NCBI RefSeq assembly: GCF_003234795.2
Contig: NZ_CP126268.1
Span: 1,178,001 to 1,242,000 of the forward strand
DNA length: 64,000 bases
Origin: Curtobacterium sp. MCLR17_032
GTDB taxonomy: Bacteria; Actinomycetota; Actinomycetes; Actinomycetales; Microbacteriaceae
Direction: 5' to 3'
Position 1 is the stretch's first letter, and each line of letters opens with the position of its first letter. A program made the position numbers and the translations under genes. Shown one piece after another: positions 43,147 to 54,652 of the stretch. The notes under the pieces are model-generated. The model had not been told where the DNA came from and did not search any database. It saw only the letters and a list, made by a program, of their open reading frames with translations.

Positions 43147-46100
43147 ATGGCCGGAGGCACCAAGTCGACCACGCGCACGCGCGCGTCGTCATCGTCGACC
43201 CGTGGAGGCGGGTCGCGCGGGACGTCGCGTACCCAGGCCACGACGAAGAAACTGCCGCAGGCGGCGCCGACACCGGTGTTCCGCGAGCAGAACCCGCTCG
43301 TGACGGCGTGGCTCGGCATGGCGCACGGCGTCGGTGCCGGCTTCCGGTTGCTCGGCAAGGAGTCCCTCGAGAAGGACCAGCGCCGCGACGGGTTCCCGTT
43401 CCTGCTGTTCGTCCTGGCCATCGCCGGCGGGGTCGTCGAGTGGTTGAACCCGACGAACGCCGTGTCGATCGCCCTCGACGCGTACACGTTCGGCGGGCTG
43501 TTCGGTCGGCTGGCGTTCGCGCTGCCCGTGATCATGGTCGTGTTCGCCGGCTGGCTCTTCCGGCACCCGGCGTCCGTGCACGACAACACCCGGATCGGCA
43601 TCGGCCTGGGGCTGATGCTCGTGTCGATCGCGTCGCTGTGCCACGTGTTCGGTGGTCAGCCGAGCGCGGTGGACGGCATGCCCGCCCTCGCCGCGGCCGG
43701 TGGGGTGCTCGGTTGGGTCGTCATCGGCTGGCTCGTCGCGGTCGCCACGGCCTGGGTCGCCGTCCCGGTCGCGGTCGTGCTGCTCGCACTCTCGCTCTTC
43801 ATCATCACCAAGACGCCGCCGAACCAGCTCGGTCGGCGTCTGCACGAGCTCTACGCCTACTTGTTCGGGGCTCCCGGCCCGGCGGCGGAGACGGACGAGA
43901 CCCCGAGTGCTGCCGAGACCGGGGCGGTCGCGACGAAGCCGACCCGGAAGCGTGGCGCGAAGGGGCAGTCCCAGGACTTCCCGCTGTTCGAGGACCTCGG
44001 GTTCGACGAGGACGGCGCTCCGATCGACCCGGGCGCGGACGAACACCTGCCCTGGTGGCGGCGCAACAAGTCCGGGCGCGAAGAGGACCCGGCGTTCGAC
44101 AGCCCGGTCATCCCGCCGGCCGGTGCGGCTGCGGCCGGTGCCGGTCCGCGCGGTGCGGGTGCTGCCGGTGCTGCCGCCGGGCTCCGCGACTTGACGCCGG
44201 CCGAGCCCGAATCGGTCAACCTCAACGACTCGATCGAGCAGGACGTCGCCGACGACCTCGACCGTGCGGAGCAGGCGCTCCGCGACTTCGGGTCGCCTGC
44301 GGCCGCGGCCGCACCGACCGAGGCGTTCCGTCCGGACCGCGACGTCGCGGCGGCCGTGGCCACGGGCCTCCCGTCCAGCGCTGCCGCCGTTGCAGCGCCG
44401 GCCGTCGCCCCGGTCCCGTCTGTGCCCGTCGTGTCGGGTGCGTCCGACCTCGGGGAGGTCGGGGTCGAGGACGAGCCGGAGGGCCTGCCGGTCGCCAGCA
44501 CCGACGACCCGGCCCACCCGTACCGCCTGCCCGCCGCGTCTACGCTGACTCCGGGCACACCCTCGGTCGCGCGCAGCCAGGCGAACGACGAGATCGTCGC
44601 GGCGATCACCGGTGTGCTCACCGAGTTCAAGGTCGACGCGCGGGTCACCGGGTTCTCCCGTGGGCCGACGGTCACGCGGTACGAGATCGAGCTCGGCCCG
44701 GGCGTCAAGGTCGAACGCGTCACCGCCCTGTCGAAGAACCTGTCGTACGCGGTGGCCTCGAACGAGGTCCGCATCCTCTCGCCGATCCCGGGCAAGAGCG
44801 CGATCGGCGTCGAGATCCCGAACAGCGACCGCGAGATCGTGTCCCTGGGTGACGTGCTCCGTTCGAGCGCGGCCACCAAGTCCAAGCACCCGATGACGAT
44901 CGGCGTCGGCAAGGACGTCGAGGGCGGCTTCGTCGTCGCGAACCTGGCGAAGATGCCGCACCTGCTCGTCGCGGGCTCCACCGGCTCCGGCAAGTCCGTG
45001 TTCATCAACTCGATGATCACCTCGCTGCTCATGCGCGCGAAGCCGTCCGAGGTCCGCATGGTCCTGGTCGACCCGAAGCGCGTCGAGCTGTCGATCTACG
45101 CCGGGGTCCCGCACCTCATCACGCCCATCATCACGAACCCGAAGAAGGCGGCCGAAGCGCTGCAGTGGGTCGTGAAGGAGATGGACATGCGGTACGACGA
45201 CCTGGCGTCCTTCGGGTTCCGCCACGTCGACGACTTCAACAAGGCCGTCCAGAACGAGGAGATCGTCCTGCCGGCGGGCAGCGAGCGGAAGCTCAAGCCG
45301 TACCCGTACCTGCTCGTCGTCGTCGACGAGCTCGCGGACCTCATGCTCGTCGCCCCACGCGACGTCGAGGAGTCGATCGTCCGGATCACTCAGCTCGCCC
45401 GCGCCGCCGGCATCCACCTCGTGCTCGCCACGCAGCGCCCGTCGGTCGACGTCATCACCGGCCTCATCAAGGCGAACGTGCCGTCCCGGATCGCGTTCGC
45501 CGTGACGAGCGTCACCGACTCCCGGGTCATCCTCGACCAGCCGGGCGCCGACAAGCTCATCGGCCAGGGCGATGCGCTCTTCCTGCCGATGGGGTCCTCG
45601 AAGGCTGTCCGCGTGCAGGGCGCCTGGGTGCAGGAGAGCGAGGTCGCCGAGGTCGTCCAGCACGTCACCCGGCAGGCACAGCCCGAGTACCGCCAGGACG
45701 TCGCGGCCGTGGTCGAGCGCAAGGAGATCGACGCCGACATCGGCGACGACCTCGAGCTGCTGCTCGCGGCGGTCGAGCAGGTCGTCTCGACGCAGTTCGG
45801 GTCGACGTCGATGCTGCAGCGGAAGCTGCGTGTCGGCTTCGCGAAGGCGGGGCGTCTCATGGACCTGATGGAGTCCCGCGACATCGTCGGTCCGTCCGAG
45901 GGGTCGAAGGCGCGCGACGTCCTCGTCACCGGGGACCAGCTGCCGTCGGTGCTCGCGAAGCTCCGCGGTGAGGAGCCGCCGGCACCTGCCGCGGCAGCAC
46001 CGACCGCCGCTCTGCCGTCGTCGTCCGCCGCGGTGCCGACCTCGGCCACGGAGTCCGACGACCGGTACGGCAACGACCCGGTCGCCGGCATGACGCGTGG

Positions 46101-46164
46101 GTACGATGAGGTGACAGGCGATGACGACGACGAAGACGCCTGGGGCCTGACGGGCAGGGAGTGA
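43147..46164 (+). CDS. ftsK: DNA translocase FtsK/SpoIIIE
   Basis: 1005 residues. Four to five membrane helices (about residues 75-220) are followed by an Ala/Pro-rich linker and the motor: Walker [12 protein letters not shown] near 611 and DEPADL-like VVDELADLM near 725, then the gamma domain [19 protein letters not shown] (about 890-908) that reads KOPS DNA. It pumps chromosome DNA at the division septum. TAGGGT (43134-43139) ends 7 nt before the ATG. pgsA follows after 4 bp. Confidence 0.95.
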   Translation: MAGGTKSTTRTRASSSSTRGGGSRGTSRTQATTKKLPQAAPTPVFREQNPLVTAWLGMAHGVGAGFRLLGKESLEKDQRRDGFPFLLFVLAIAGGVVEWLNPTNAVSIALDAYTFGGLFGRLAFALPVIMVVFAGWLFRHPASVHDNTRIGIGLGLMLVSIASLCHVFGGQPSAVDGMPALAAAGGVLGWVVIGWLVAVATAWVAVPVAVVLLALSLFIITKTPPNQLGRRLHELYAYLFGAPGPAAETDETPSAAETGAVATKPTRKRGAKGQSQDFPLFEDLGFDEDGAPIDPGADEHLPWWRRNKSGREEDPAFDSPVIPPAGAAAAGAGPRGAGAAGAAAGLRDLTPAEPESVNLNDSIEQDVADDLDRAEQALRDFGSPAAAAAPTEAFRPDRDVAAAVATGLPSSAAAVAAPAVAPVPSVPVVSGASDLGEVGVEDEPEGLPVASTDDPAHPYRLPAASTLTPGTPSVARSQANDEIVAAITGVLTEFKVDARVTGFSRGPTVTRYEIELGPGVKVERVTALSKNLSYAVASNEVRILSPIPGKSAIGVEIPNSDREIVSLGDVLRSSAATKSKHPMTIGVGKDVEGGFVVANLAKMPHLLVAGSTGSGKSVFINSMITSLLMRAKPSEVRMVLVDPKRVELSIYAGVPHLITPIITNPKKAAEALQWVVKEMDMRYDDLASFGFRHVDDFNKAVQNEEIVLPAGSERKLKPYPYLLVVVDELADLMLVAPRDVEESIVRITQLARAAGIHLVLATQRPSVDVITGLIKANVPSRIAFAVTSVTDSRVILDQPGADKLIGQGDALFLPMGSSKAVRVQGAWVQESEVAEVVQHVTRQAQPEYRQDVAAVVERKEIDADIGDDLELLLAAVEQVVSTQFGSTSMLQRKLRVGFAKAGRLMDLMESRDIVGPSEGSKARDVLVTGDQLPSVLAKLRGEEPPAPAAAAPTAALPSSSAAVPTSATESDDRYGNDPVAGMTRGYDEVTGDDDDEDAWGLTGRE

Positions 46165-46168
46165 GACC

Positions 46169-46801
46169 ATGACCGCCTCTGACGGCAACACGAACCGGTT
46201 CCCGTGGCGTGGCCGGATCCTCCGCAAGGGTCCCGGCCCCGCGTCCACCGCGAACGTCGCCAACATCATCACCGTGGTGCGCATCCTCATGGCGCCGCTG
46301 TTCTTCGTCCTGCTGCTGACCGACGCCGGTGCGGACGGCCCGGTGCGCATCTGGGCCGCGGTGCTCTTCGTCGTGGCGATCGTCACCGACAGCGCGGACG
46401 GCATCATCGCCCGCCGACAGAACCTGGTGACCGACTTCGGCAAGCTCGTCGACCCGATCGCCGACAAGGTGCTGATCGGCGGCGCGCTCGTCGCCCTGTC
46501 GATCCTCGGTGAACTTCCCTGGTACGTGACGGTGCTGATCATGGTGCGCGAGATCGGCATCACGGTCTTCCGGTTCGCGGTGCTGTCCGACCGGGTGATC
46601 CCGGCCAGCCGCGGCGGCAAGATCAAGACGGTGCTGCAGGCCGTCGCGCTCACGCTCGCGCTGTTCCCGTGGTGGAACCTCGTCGGCGACCTGGCGCACT
46701 GGGTCAACGGCATCTTTATGACCGCAGCGGTCGTCGCGACGGTCGCCAGCGGGGTGGACTACCTCGTGCAGGCGTGGCGGCACAACCGGACCGCAGCGTG
46801 A
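46169..46801 (+). CDS. pgsA: CDP-diacylglycerol-glycerol-3-phosphate phosphatidyltransferase
   Basis: 210 residues with about five membrane helices. The CDP-alcohol transferase motif DSADGIIARRQNLVTDFGK then LVDPIADK (about residues 74-100; D-G-A-R-G/D-D-D form) marks the active site. It makes phosphatidylglycerophosphate in the plasma membrane. GGGAG lies upstream of the ATG. The stop overlaps the GTG of the next gene by 4 bp. Confidence 0.9.
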   Translation: MTASDGNTNRFPWRGRILRKGPGPASTANVANIITVVRILMAPLFFVLLLTDAGADGPVRIWAAVLFVVAIVTDSADGIIARRQNLVTDFGKLVDPIADKVLIGGALVALSILGELPWYVTVLIMVREIGITVFRFAVLSDRVIPASRGGKIKTVLQAVALTLALFPWWNLVGDLAHWVNGIFMTAAVVATVASGVDYLVQAWRHNRTAA

Positions 46802-47322
46802 GCCTCCCGGCCTCCACCGAGGTCGCTGGCGTCACTGACATCGCTCGTGCGCTCGTCGCGGAGCTGACCGCTCGTGGTGAGACCGTCGCGGTGGCGGAGT
46901 CGCTGACCGGCGGACTCGTCGTCGCGGAGCTGGTCGGCGTCCCCGGAGCCAGTGCGGTCGTGCGCGGGGGAGTCGTGGCCTACGCGACCCCGGTGAAGGC
47001 GACCGTGCTCGGCGTCGATGCCGAGCTGCTCGCCGAACACGGTGCGGTCGATCCGGAGGTCGCGCGCCAGATGGCCGCGGGTGTCCGGATGGCGCTGGCG
47101 GTCGACGACGTCCCGGCGACCTGGGGCATCAGCACGACGGGTGTCGCCGGACCGGATCCCCAGGACGGTCAGCCGGTCGGGACCGTGTTCGTCGGAATCG
47201 CCAGCGCGGCCGGTGCGGAAGCGGTCGAACTGCACCTGGACGGGGACCGCGGAGCAATCCGTCGGGCCGTCGTCTCCGAACTCCTGGCACGACTGCGATC
47301 CAGACTGCAGGGCGTGGAATAG
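46798..47322 (+). CDS. cinA: CinA C-terminal domain protein (nicotinamide-nucleotide amidohydrolase)
   Basis: 174 residues. It is only the PncC-type domain: VAVAESLTGGLVVAELVGVPGAS (about residues 30-52) and WGISTTGVAGPDPQDGQPVGTVFV (about 111-134). The N-terminal molybdopterin-like domain found in full CinA is absent. It deamidates nicotinamide mononucleotide for NAD recycling. GTG 46798 overlaps the pgsA stop (GTGA), so translation is coupled. The pgsA-cinA-clgR order is common in actinobacteria. Confidence 0.9.
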   Translation: MSLPASTEVAGVTDIARALVAELTARGETVAVAESLTGGLVVAELVGVPGASAVVRGGVVAYATPVKATVLGVDAELLAEHGAVDPEVARQMAAGVRMALAVDDVPATWGISTTGVAGPDPQDGQPVGTVFVGIASAAGAEAVELHLDGDRGAIRRAVVSELLARLRSRLQGVE

Positions 47323-47382
47323 GCGGCGTGACCGTCAGGTTACATCTCACGCAATCTCCAGCAGGACGGCAGCCGCACTGGC

Positions 47383-47476
47383 TAACATGCTGCAACCGGC
47401 AACCTCATCGTTGCCGAACCCGAGCTCGGTCATCCCGACCGAGCGGGCGCGGAGATGACAGGAAGGAGGAGTTCTC
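47383..47476 (+). promoter_or_regulatory. clgR promoter and leader
   Basis: TAACAT (47383-47388) is a good -10. The leader of about 80 nt holds a GCTCGGTC/GACCGAGC hairpin (47424-47444) and AAGGAGGA before the ATG. ClgR genes elsewhere autoregulate, but I see no certain ClgR box here. Confidence 0.4.
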
Positions 47477-47785
47477 ATGGTTCTCGTTCGTCAGGAAATC
47501 GGCGATGTGCTGCGGGACTTCCGCTTGCAGAAGGGCCGGACCCTCCGTCAGGTCGCGTCCAAGGCCAGCGTTGCCCTCGGGTACCTCAGCGAGGTCGAGC
47601 GTGGTCAGAAAGAAGCCAGCTCGGAGATCCTCGCCTCGGTCGCGGATGCTCTCGACACCCCCATCTCGACGATCATGCGCGAAGTGGGCGACCGCCTCGC
47701 GGTGGTCGAAGGACTCACCCGGGTCCCGGACACGCTTCCCGATGAACTCGTCGCCGAGTTCGACAACGACCTCGCGGTGCGCTGA
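47477..47785 (+). CDS. clgR: Clp gene regulator ClgR (XRE-type HTH)
   Basis: 102 residues. The HTH is RTLRQVASKASVALGYLSEVERGQKEASSEIL (about residues 21-52), the ClgR recognition form. It activates clp protease and other protein-quality genes in actinobacteria, and position after pgsA-cinA supports the call. The C-terminus DTLPDELVAEFDNDLAVR could carry the ClpP-linked stability signal; the terminal AVR resembles a degron. A terminator follows at 47802. Confidence 0.92.
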   Translation: MVLVRQEIGDVLRDFRLQKGRTLRQVASKASVALGYLSEVERGQKEASSEILASVADALDTPISTIMREVGDRLAVVEGLTRVPDTLPDELVAEFDNDLAVR

Positions 47786-47801
47786 GGCCGATCTCACGAA
47801 C

Positions 47802-47835
47802 GAACGCCCTCGCCGGTCCGCCGGCGGGGGCGTTC
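47802..47835 (+). terminator. Terminator after clgR
   Basis: GAACGCCC and CGCCGG (47802-47816) pair with CCGGCG and GGGCGTTC (47821-47835), with a small internal mismatch. Located 17 bp after the stop. Confidence 0.7.
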
Positions 47836-47855
47836 CCCGTTGTTAGGGTGGTCCG

Positions 47856-48080
47856 ATGCGCGTGAGTGAGTTCTGGCGAGCCGTCGACCAGGTGTTCGGG
47901 GATGCCTACGGTGCCGTCGTCGCGCGGGACGTCGTGCTCGAGCAGCTCGGCGGTCGTTCGGCAGCGGACGCCCTGGCCGCGGGCATCGACGCCCGCACGG
48001 TCTGGGAAGCGCTGTGCGACTCGCAGGACGTCCCGGAAGCGCGTCGGCACGGGCGCGGTCTGCAGGACCCGCGGGACTGA
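47856..48080 (+). CDS. DUF3046 protein
   Basis: 74 residues. MRVSEFWRAVDQVFGDAYGAV and LEQLGGRSAADALAAGIDARTVWEALC define DUF3046, a small helical protein nearly always found between clgR and recA in actinobacteria. The function is unknown; the helices and LGGRSAADALAAG motif look like a nucleic-acid or protein-binding module. TAGGGT (47844-47849) lies 6 nt before the ATG, a leaderless-type start. Confidence 0.88.
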   Translation: MRVSEFWRAVDQVFGDAYGAVVARDVVLEQLGGRSAADALAAGIDARTVWEALCDSQDVPEARRHGRGLQDPRD

Positions 48081-48110
48081 CGAACGGCCCTGTCCGACCC
48101 TCCCCGATGG

Positions 48111-48161
48111 GAACACCTGTTCGGCGTGTCGCTCGAACACGTGTTCGGTCGGTGCTACGTT
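48111..48161 (+). promoter_or_regulatory. recA promoter with two LexA (SOS) boxes
   Basis: Box 1 is GAACACCTGTTC (48111-48122) and box 2 GAACACGTGTTC (48135-48146), both perfect GAAC-N4-GTTC sites, 24 bp apart centre to centre. TACGTT (48156-48161) is the -10 and its -35 lies inside box 2 (17-bp spacer). LexA would therefore block the promoter. A leader of about 190 nt follows. Confidence 0.85.
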
Positions 48162-48356
48162 CCTGCACAGCGACGTTGACCGGATGCTCCATCAACAACC
48201 GACGCTCGCCACGGCAGTGATGTCGGTGGGCGGCCGTAGGTTCATGGACATCGGAACACGTCCGAAGCCTTGTCGCAGAACGAGTGGCCTTGCACCATCG
48301 GCCGGTCCGGACGCGACAGCCTACAGGCGGCCGTCACCAGCACGAAGGAGCATCCC

Positions 48357-49405
<1,049 letters not shown>

Positions 49406-49409
<4 letters not shown>

Positions 49410-50326
49410 CGGCCGGACACGACGACGCGGACCTCGCGCCGGTCACCGACCTGTTCGGTGCGCGGTCCCGTCGGGGTTCGTCCGCTGCCGGGTCCCGCGC
49501 CGCAGGCCCGGAGTCGGCCGGCCCAGTAGACGAGTCTCCGGGATCCGACAGGACCGCTGGTGCTGACGCCGAAACTGGTGCTGACGTCGGCGCTGGCGCG
49601 GAAGTCGACAGCGCCGACGCGGACACCCCGGTGCCGCTGCCGATCCGCGGGGCACAGTCCGAGTGGCTGACTCCCGTGGTCGGCGACGGTTCGGGGCGGA
49701 CGGCTCGTGCCGAGCAGAGCGGGTACGACGGTGAGGAAGCCGACGCTCCGACCGCCTCGGTCTTCTCGATCACCGGCGGGGAGATCGACCCCGCAGACGC
49801 CCCGCGGCCGCTGGACGAACAGCGTGCGGACGCCGAGCGCATCAGCATGCGAGCCCTGAGTCGTCGCGGGGTCAGCACCTCCGAGCTCCGGACGATGCTC
49901 GTCAAGCAGGACGAGTTCGATGCCGACGTGATCGAGCACGAGATCGAACGGCTGACGCGGGTCGGCCTCCTCGACGACGTGGCCTTGGCGACCGACCTGG
50001 TCGACCGGATGCACGCGCGGAAGGGCCTGGGCCGGCAGGCGATCGTCGCCGACCTCCGCCGCCGGGGGATCGACCAGACGGCCATCGACGCCGCTCTCGA
50101 AGCCGCCGCTGACGACGAGGACGACGAGTTCGTCCGTGCGCTCGAACTGGCTGCCAAGCGTGCCGGGCAGATGCGTGGCCTGGACCGGGCGACCGCCGAA
50201 CGTCGGCTGTCCGGGTTCCTGATGCGCAAGGGCTACAACGGGGGCGTCGTCCGCGTCGCCGTCGAGCGAGCCCTGGACGGACCGCGACGTCCGCCGACCG
50301 GGGGCGGGACCGTCCGCTTCGAGTAG
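49406..50326 (+). CDS. recX: RecA-regulatory protein RecX, extended
   Basis: 306 residues, long for RecX. The C-terminal half is normal Rec[21 protein letters not shown] (about residues 150-169), [33 protein letters not shown] and [13 protein letters not shown]. The first 145 residues are Ala/Gly/Asp-rich low complexity. RecX modulates RecA filaments. The GTG overlaps the recA stop (GTGA), giving stoichiometric coupling. Confidence 0.9.
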
Positions 50327-50338
50327 GGCGCGACGCGT

Positions 50339-50374
50339 GACGACGGCCGGGGCGGACGCGCTCCGGCCGTCGTC
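50339..50374 (+). terminator. Terminator after recX
   Basis: Perfect 12-bp stem, arms 50339-50350 and 50363-50374, 13 bp after the recX stop and just upstream of the miaB -10. Confidence 0.72.
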
Positions 50375-50399
50375 GTCCCCGGACCTACACTGGTCGATC

Positions 50400-51908
50400 A
50401 TGGACACCGTCGCCGCGCGCCCGCGTACCTACGAAGTGCGCACGTACGGGTGCCAGATGAACGTGCACGACTCCGAGCGACTGAGCGGCTCCCTCCGCGC
50501 CGCCGGGTACGTCGACGCTGCGGCCTCGGGGTCCGAGCACGAGCAGGCCGACGTCGTCGTCATCAACACCTGCGCGGTCCGCGAGAACGCCGACAAGCGC
50601 CTCTACGGCAACCTCGGCCGCCTCGCGTCGATCAAGCGTGACCACCCGGGCATGCAGATCGCCGTCGGCGGATGTCTGGCGCAGAAGGACAAGGACGTCA
50701 TCCTCGAGAAGGCGCCCTGGGTCGACGTCGTCTTCGGCACGCACAACATGGGGTCGCTGCCGACCCTGCTCGAGCGTGCCCGGCACAACGGCGAGGCACA
50801 GCTCGAGATCCTCGAGTCGCTCGAGGTCTTCCCGTCGACGCTGCCCACCAAGCGGGAGTCGACCTCCAGCGGCTGGGTGTCGATCTCCGTCGGCTGCAAC
50901 AACACCTGCACGTTCTGCATCGTGCCCTCGCTGCGCGGCAAGGAGAAGGACCGCCGGCCGGGTGACGTCCTGGCCGAGATCCAGGCACTCGTCGACGACG
51001 GCGCGATCGAGGTCACCCTGCTCGGCCAGAACGTGAACTCCTACGGGGTGGAGTTCGGGGACCGCCAGGCGTTCGGCAAGCTCCTCCGCGCCACCGGGCA
51101 GATCGCCGGTCTCGAGCGTGTGCGCTTCACCAGCCCGCACCCGGCCGCGTTCACCGACGACGTCATCGCCGCGATGGCGGAGACCCCGAACGTGATGCCG
51201 CAGCTGCACATGCCGCTGCAGTCCGGGTCCGACCGAGTGCTCAAGGCCATGCGCCGGAGTTACCGCAGCGAGCGGTTCCTCGGCATCCTCGACCGGGTCC
51301 GCGCGGCCATCCCGCACGCCGCGATCTCCACGGACATCATCGTCGGCTTCCCCGGCGAGACCGAGGCCGACTTCCAGGACACCCTGCGCGTCGTCGAACA
51401 GGCCCGCTTCGCGACGGCGTTCACGTTCCAGTACTCGATCCGCCCCGGCACCCCGGCCGCGACGATGGACGAGCAACTGCCGAAGCAGGTCGTGCAGGAA
51501 CGGTACGAGCGGCTCATCGCCCTGCAGGAACGCATCACCGCTGAAGAGAACTCCCGGCAGGTCGGTCGGACCGTCGAGGTCCTGGTCGCCACGGGTGAGG
51601 GCAAGAAGGACGACTCCACGCACCGGCTGTCCGGCCGTGCCGAGGACTCGCGCCTGGTGCACTTCGCCGTCCCGGCCGGGTCCGACGTCCCGCGGCCCGG
51701 CGACGTCGTGTCCGTGGAGATCACCCGGTCCGCGCCGCACTTCCTCCTCGCCGACTCCGACGCTCCGCTCCGCATCCGTCGGACCCGCGCCGGTGACGCC
51801 TGGGACACCGCGCAGGCCGAGTCCTGCGGTGTCCCGAGCCCGACCGTCGCCGGAGAGGGGCCCCGCCCGGTGTCGCTCGGCCTCCCCACGCTCCGTGTCG
51901 GCCGCTGA
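50400..51908 (+). CDS. miaB: tRNA-2-methylthio-N6-dimethylallyladenosine synthase
   Basis: 502 residues. The N-terminal cluster Cys are in TYGCQMN (about residues 15-21), INTCAVRE and GGCLAQ; the radical-SAM motif CNNTCTFC is near 168. The TRAM domain follows near 385. It adds a methylthio group to i6A37 of tRNA; miaA next makes i6A. TACACT (50386-50391) lies 8 nt before the ATG. Confidence 0.95.
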   Translation: MDTVAARPRTYEVRTYGCQMNVHDSERLSGSLRAAGYVDAAASGSEHEQADVVVINTCAVRENADKRLYGNLGRLASIKRDHPGMQIAVGGCLAQKDKDVILEKAPWVDVVFGTHNMGSLPTLLERARHNGEAQLEILESLEVFPSTLPTKRESTSSGWVSISVGCNNTCTFCIVPSLRGKEKDRRPGDVLAEIQALVDDGAIEVTLLGQNVNSYGVEFGDRQAFGKLLRATGQIAGLERVRFTSPHPAAFTDDVIAAMAETPNVMPQLHMPLQSGSDRVLKAMRRSYRSERFLGILDRVRAAIPHAAISTDIIVGFPGETEADFQDTLRVVEQARFATAFTFQYSIRPGTPAATMDEQLPKQVVQERYERLIALQERITAEENSRQVGRTVEVLVATGEGKKDDSTHRLSGRAEDSRLVHFAVPAGSDVPRPGDVVSVEITRSAPHFLLADSDAPLRIRRTRAGDAWDTAQAESCGVPSPTVAGEGPRPVSLGLPTLRVGR

Positions 51909-52917
51909 CCCGAGCGGCGACGTCCCGGGCGTCCCCGTCGACCCCGGCGCCCCGCTCATCGCGGTCGCCCCACTCGTCGCGGTCGCCCCCCTCGTCGCCG
52001 TAGTCGGGGCGACCGGTACCGGCAAGTCCGAGCTCGCCCTCGACATCGCCGAACGGTACCGAGCGCAGGGACGACGGGCGGAGATCGTCAACGCCGACGC
52101 CATGCAGCTCTACCGCGGCATGGACATCGGGACGGCGAAGGTCCCCGAGTCCGAGCGACGGGGCATCCCGCACCACATGTTCGACGTCCTCCGGGTCACC
52201 GACGAGGCCAGCGTCGCCGCCTACCAACGCGACGCCCGTGCCGTCATCGCCGACATCACGGACGACGCCGGGGTCGCGGTCCTCGTCGGTGGCAGCGGGC
52301 TGTACGTCTCGTCGGTGCTGTTCGACCTCGCGTTCCCGGGCACCGACCCCGTCCTCCGCGAAGAGCTCGAACGTGAGCACCGCGAGCGTGGGCCGAACGT
52401 CCTCCTCGAGCGACTCCGCGCCCTCGACCCGCAGGCCGCCGCCGTCATCGACGCGCGGAACCCGCGCCGCCTGATCCGTGCCGTGGAGATCGCGAGCCGA
52501 TCGGACCGCGTCACCCCGAGCCTCCCGTCCGCCCCGCGGTCCTGGCGGCCGGCCCACGTCCTGCACCTGCGCCGCGACCGCGAGCAGCTCGTCGAGGCGC
52601 TGCGCGTGCGGGCCGAGCGGATGTTCGCCGACGGACTGGTCGACGAGGTCGCCGCACTCCGCGACGAGGGGCTCGAGCAAGGCCCCACGGCCCGCGCCGC
52701 GATCGGTTACGCGCAGGCGCTGCAGGTCCTCCGCGGCGAGGCGAGCGTCGCACAGGCCATCGAGGCGACCAGCATCGCCACCCGCAAGTACGCCCGTCGG
52801 CAGGTGTCCTGGTTCAAGCGCTACGTCGACGGCGACACCACCCACGTCGAGACGCTCGACGTCACCGGCGCCGGCACGGCGGAGCTGTCCGAGCTGGCCC
52901 GTAGGATCGTCCCGTGA
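51895..52917 (+). CDS. miaA: tRNA dimethylallyltransferase
   Basis: 340 residues. P-loop GATGTGKS is at residues 38-45, then [16 protein letters not shown] and GGSGLYV. It transfers dimethylallyl to A37 of tRNA. GTG 51895 overlaps miaB by 14 bp. Residues 21-38 are three in-frame copies of a hexapeptide ([18 protein letters not shown]), the last being the normal first beta strand, so the N-terminus is an expanded repeat; a later GTG start cannot be excluded. Confidence 0.92.
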   Translation: MSAADPSGDVPGVPVDPGAPLIAVAPLVAVAPLVAVVGATGTGKSELALDIAERYRAQGRRAEIVNADAMQLYRGMDIGTAKVPESERRGIPHHMFDVLRVTDEASVAAYQRDARAVIADITDDAGVAVLVGGSGLYVSSVLFDLAFPGTDPVLREELEREHRERGPNVLLERLRALDPQAAAVIDARNPRRLIRAVEIASRSDRVTPSLPSAPRSWRPAHVLHLRRDREQLVEALRVRAERMFADGLVDEVAALRDEGLEQGPTARAAIGYAQALQVLRGEASVAQAIEATSIATRKYARRQVSWFKRYVDGDTTHVETLDVTGAGTAELSELARRIVP

Positions 52918-53804
52918 CCGAGCTGCACTTCACCAAGGGCCACGGGACCGGCAACGACTTCGTCCTGTTCGCCGACCCCGACGCCACGGTCGACCTGACC
53001 CCCGACCGGATCCGCGCCATCGCCGACCGTCGGTTCGGAGTCGGGGCCGACGGCGTCATCCGTGCCGTGCGGTCCGAGGCGATCCCGGAGGGGCGGGCGA
53101 TCCTCGCCGAGGACCCCGACGCGACCTGGTTCATGGACTACCACAACGCCGACGGCTCGGTGGCGGAGATGTGCGGCAACGGCATCCGCGTCTTCGCCCG
53201 CTACCTGACCGAAGCGGGGCTCGTCGACCTCGAGCCGGGCCGCACGCTGACGGTCGGCAGCCGGAAGGGCGTCGTCGACATCCAGCGCTCCACGAACGGG
53301 TTCGCCGCGGACCTCGGACGCTGGGGCCTCGGCATCGAGGGTGGGGGATCGGACGACGTCCTGGTCCGGGCCAAGGCCCTGCCGAACGCACGACCCGGCC
53401 TGGGCATCGACGTCGGCAACCCGCACGTCGTCGTCGCGGTCGCCAGCGAGGACGAACTCGCCGGCATCGACCTCACCTACATCCCGGTCCTCGACCCGGC
53501 ACCGGCCGCGGGGGCGAACGTCGAGTTCGTCCTGCCCGGCGACCCGCTGGTCACCGACGGCGTCGGCGAGATCACCATGCGCGTGCACGAGCGCGGCAGC
53601 GGGGAGACGCTGTCCTGCGGCACCGGCGCGGTGGCCGCGGCGCTCGCCACGCGGTACTGGGCCGGAGCGTCGGCGCCGAACACGTGGCGGGTCCGCGTGC
53701 CGGGTGGCGTGCTCACGGTGCGCATGACGGCGACGGAGGACGGCGAGCACGTGTCGCTCGCCGGGCCGGCCGAGCTGGTGTTCTCGGGGGACCTGACGGT
53801 CTGA
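52914..53804 (+). CDS. dapF: Diaminopimelate epimerase
   Basis: 296 residues. The two active-site Cys are in [11 protein letters not shown] (about residue 87) and [10 protein letters not shown] (about 235). It interconverts LL- and meso-diaminopimelate for cell-wall and lysine synthesis. GTG 52914 overlaps the miaA stop (GTGA). The C-terminus PGGVLTVRM is typical. Confidence 0.95.
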   Translation: MTELHFTKGHGTGNDFVLFADPDATVDLTPDRIRAIADRRFGVGADGVIRAVRSEAIPEGRAILAEDPDATWFMDYHNADGSVAEMCGNGIRVFARYLTEAGLVDLEPGRTLTVGSRKGVVDIQRSTNGFAADLGRWGLGIEGGGSDDVLVRAKALPNARPGLGIDVGNPHVVVAVASEDELAGIDLTYIPVLDPAPAAGANVEFVLPGDPLVTDGVGEITMRVHERGSGETLSCGTGAVAAALATRYWAGASAPNTWRVRVPGGVLTVRMTATEDGEHVSLAGPAELVFSGDLTV

Positions 53805-53870
53805 GTTCCGTCCTACCCGATGCGACGGGCTGCGGCGCAGCCGTCTCGACGTCGGGTGGCGGTGACGCCG

Positions 53871-53884
53871 GACGGGAGGCCCGG
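53871..53884. repeat. Orphan left arm of GGGAGGC family
   Basis: GACGGGAGGCCCGG (53871-53884) matches the left arm of the dispersed palindrome; its partner arm is not present nearby. It lies between the convergent dapF and methyltransferase genes and is probably a decayed copy. Confidence 0.5.
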
Positions 53885-53979
53885 ATCACCCTGGCCGACG
53901 TCGCTGCGGCGATCCGCGCCTCCAGGCCGTGACCGCGTGACCACGCGACCGCGTGCGCGCATGACCGCATGACGCCCCG

Positions 53980-54591
53980 TCAGGCCGTGCGGTGCACCTG
54001 GATGACGCGGAAGCCCTTGTCGGTCGTCGCCCGCGTGACCGTGAAGCCGTCGCCCAGCATCTGCTGCAACCAGCGCTGCAGCGAGTCCCCACCGAGGTCC
54101 TTCGACACGACCAGCCAGGCGTCGCCGCCCACCGCCAGGCGGGGGATCCAGGTGCGGAGGATGTCGTGCAGTTCGTCCTTGCCGACCCGGATCGGCGGGT
54201 TCGACCAGATCGTGGCGAAGGTCCGGTCCGCCGGGATCTCCGTCGGCAGCCCGACGGTGACGTTGTCCGCACCGGCGGTGGCCGCGTTCGTCCGCGCCAG
54301 GTCGAGGACGCGCTCGTTGACGTCGACGCCCCAGACGTGGGTGTCCGGCGACTGCAGGGCCATCGTGATCGCCAGCGGACCCCAGCCGCAGCCGACGTCG
54401 AGCAGGTCGCCCGCGACGGCCGGAGTGGGCACGTTCTGCAGCAGCACGCTCGTGCCGCGGTCGATGCCGTCGGGGCTGAAGACGCCCGCCGCGGTGGTGA
54501 GTTCGAGGGTCCGACCGGCGAGGGTCACCCGGATCTGCCGCGGTCGTGCCGCGCTCTCCGGGGTGGCCGAGAAGTAGTGGTCGTTCGCCAT
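53980..54591 (-). CDS. Class I SAM methyltransferase, RsmC-like
   Basis: 203 residues. Its motifs are DLLDVGCGWGPLAITM (about residues 62-77, SAM motif I) and SNPPIRVGK (about 129-137, the NPP loop of N2-guanine methyltransferases). It is a single-domain relative of RsmC/RlmG that methylates rRNA. ATG 54591 is preferred over the upstream frame because TACGGT (complement of 54598-54603) sits 6 nt before it. It is divergent from hflX with 61 bp between. Confidence 0.86.
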   Translation of the reverse strand: MANDHYFSATPESAARPRQIRVTLAGRTLELTTAAGVFSPDGIDRGTSVLLQNVPTPAVAGDLLDVGCGWGPLAITMALQSPDTHVWGVDVNERVLDLARTNAATAGADNVTVGLPTEIPADRTFATIWSNPPIRVGKDELHDILRTWIPRLAVGGDAWLVVSKDLGGDSLQRWLQQMLGDGFTVTRATTDKGFRVIQVHRTA

Positions 54592-54652
54592 GGAAGAACC
54601 GTACCGGGAACCCCGTGTGTCCCGAGGCCTCCGGAGGTACCCTGTGGACAGC

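Noticed and set aside
43189..46713. A 1174-codon minus-strand open frame opposite ftsK and pgsA
   Set aside because: Shadow of ftsK/pgsA; composition rich in Arg, Asp, His and Val with no domain signature.
47323..47476. A ClgR box before clgR
   Set aside because: I could not find a convincing GTTCGC-type palindrome; only a -10 and a leader hairpin are clear.
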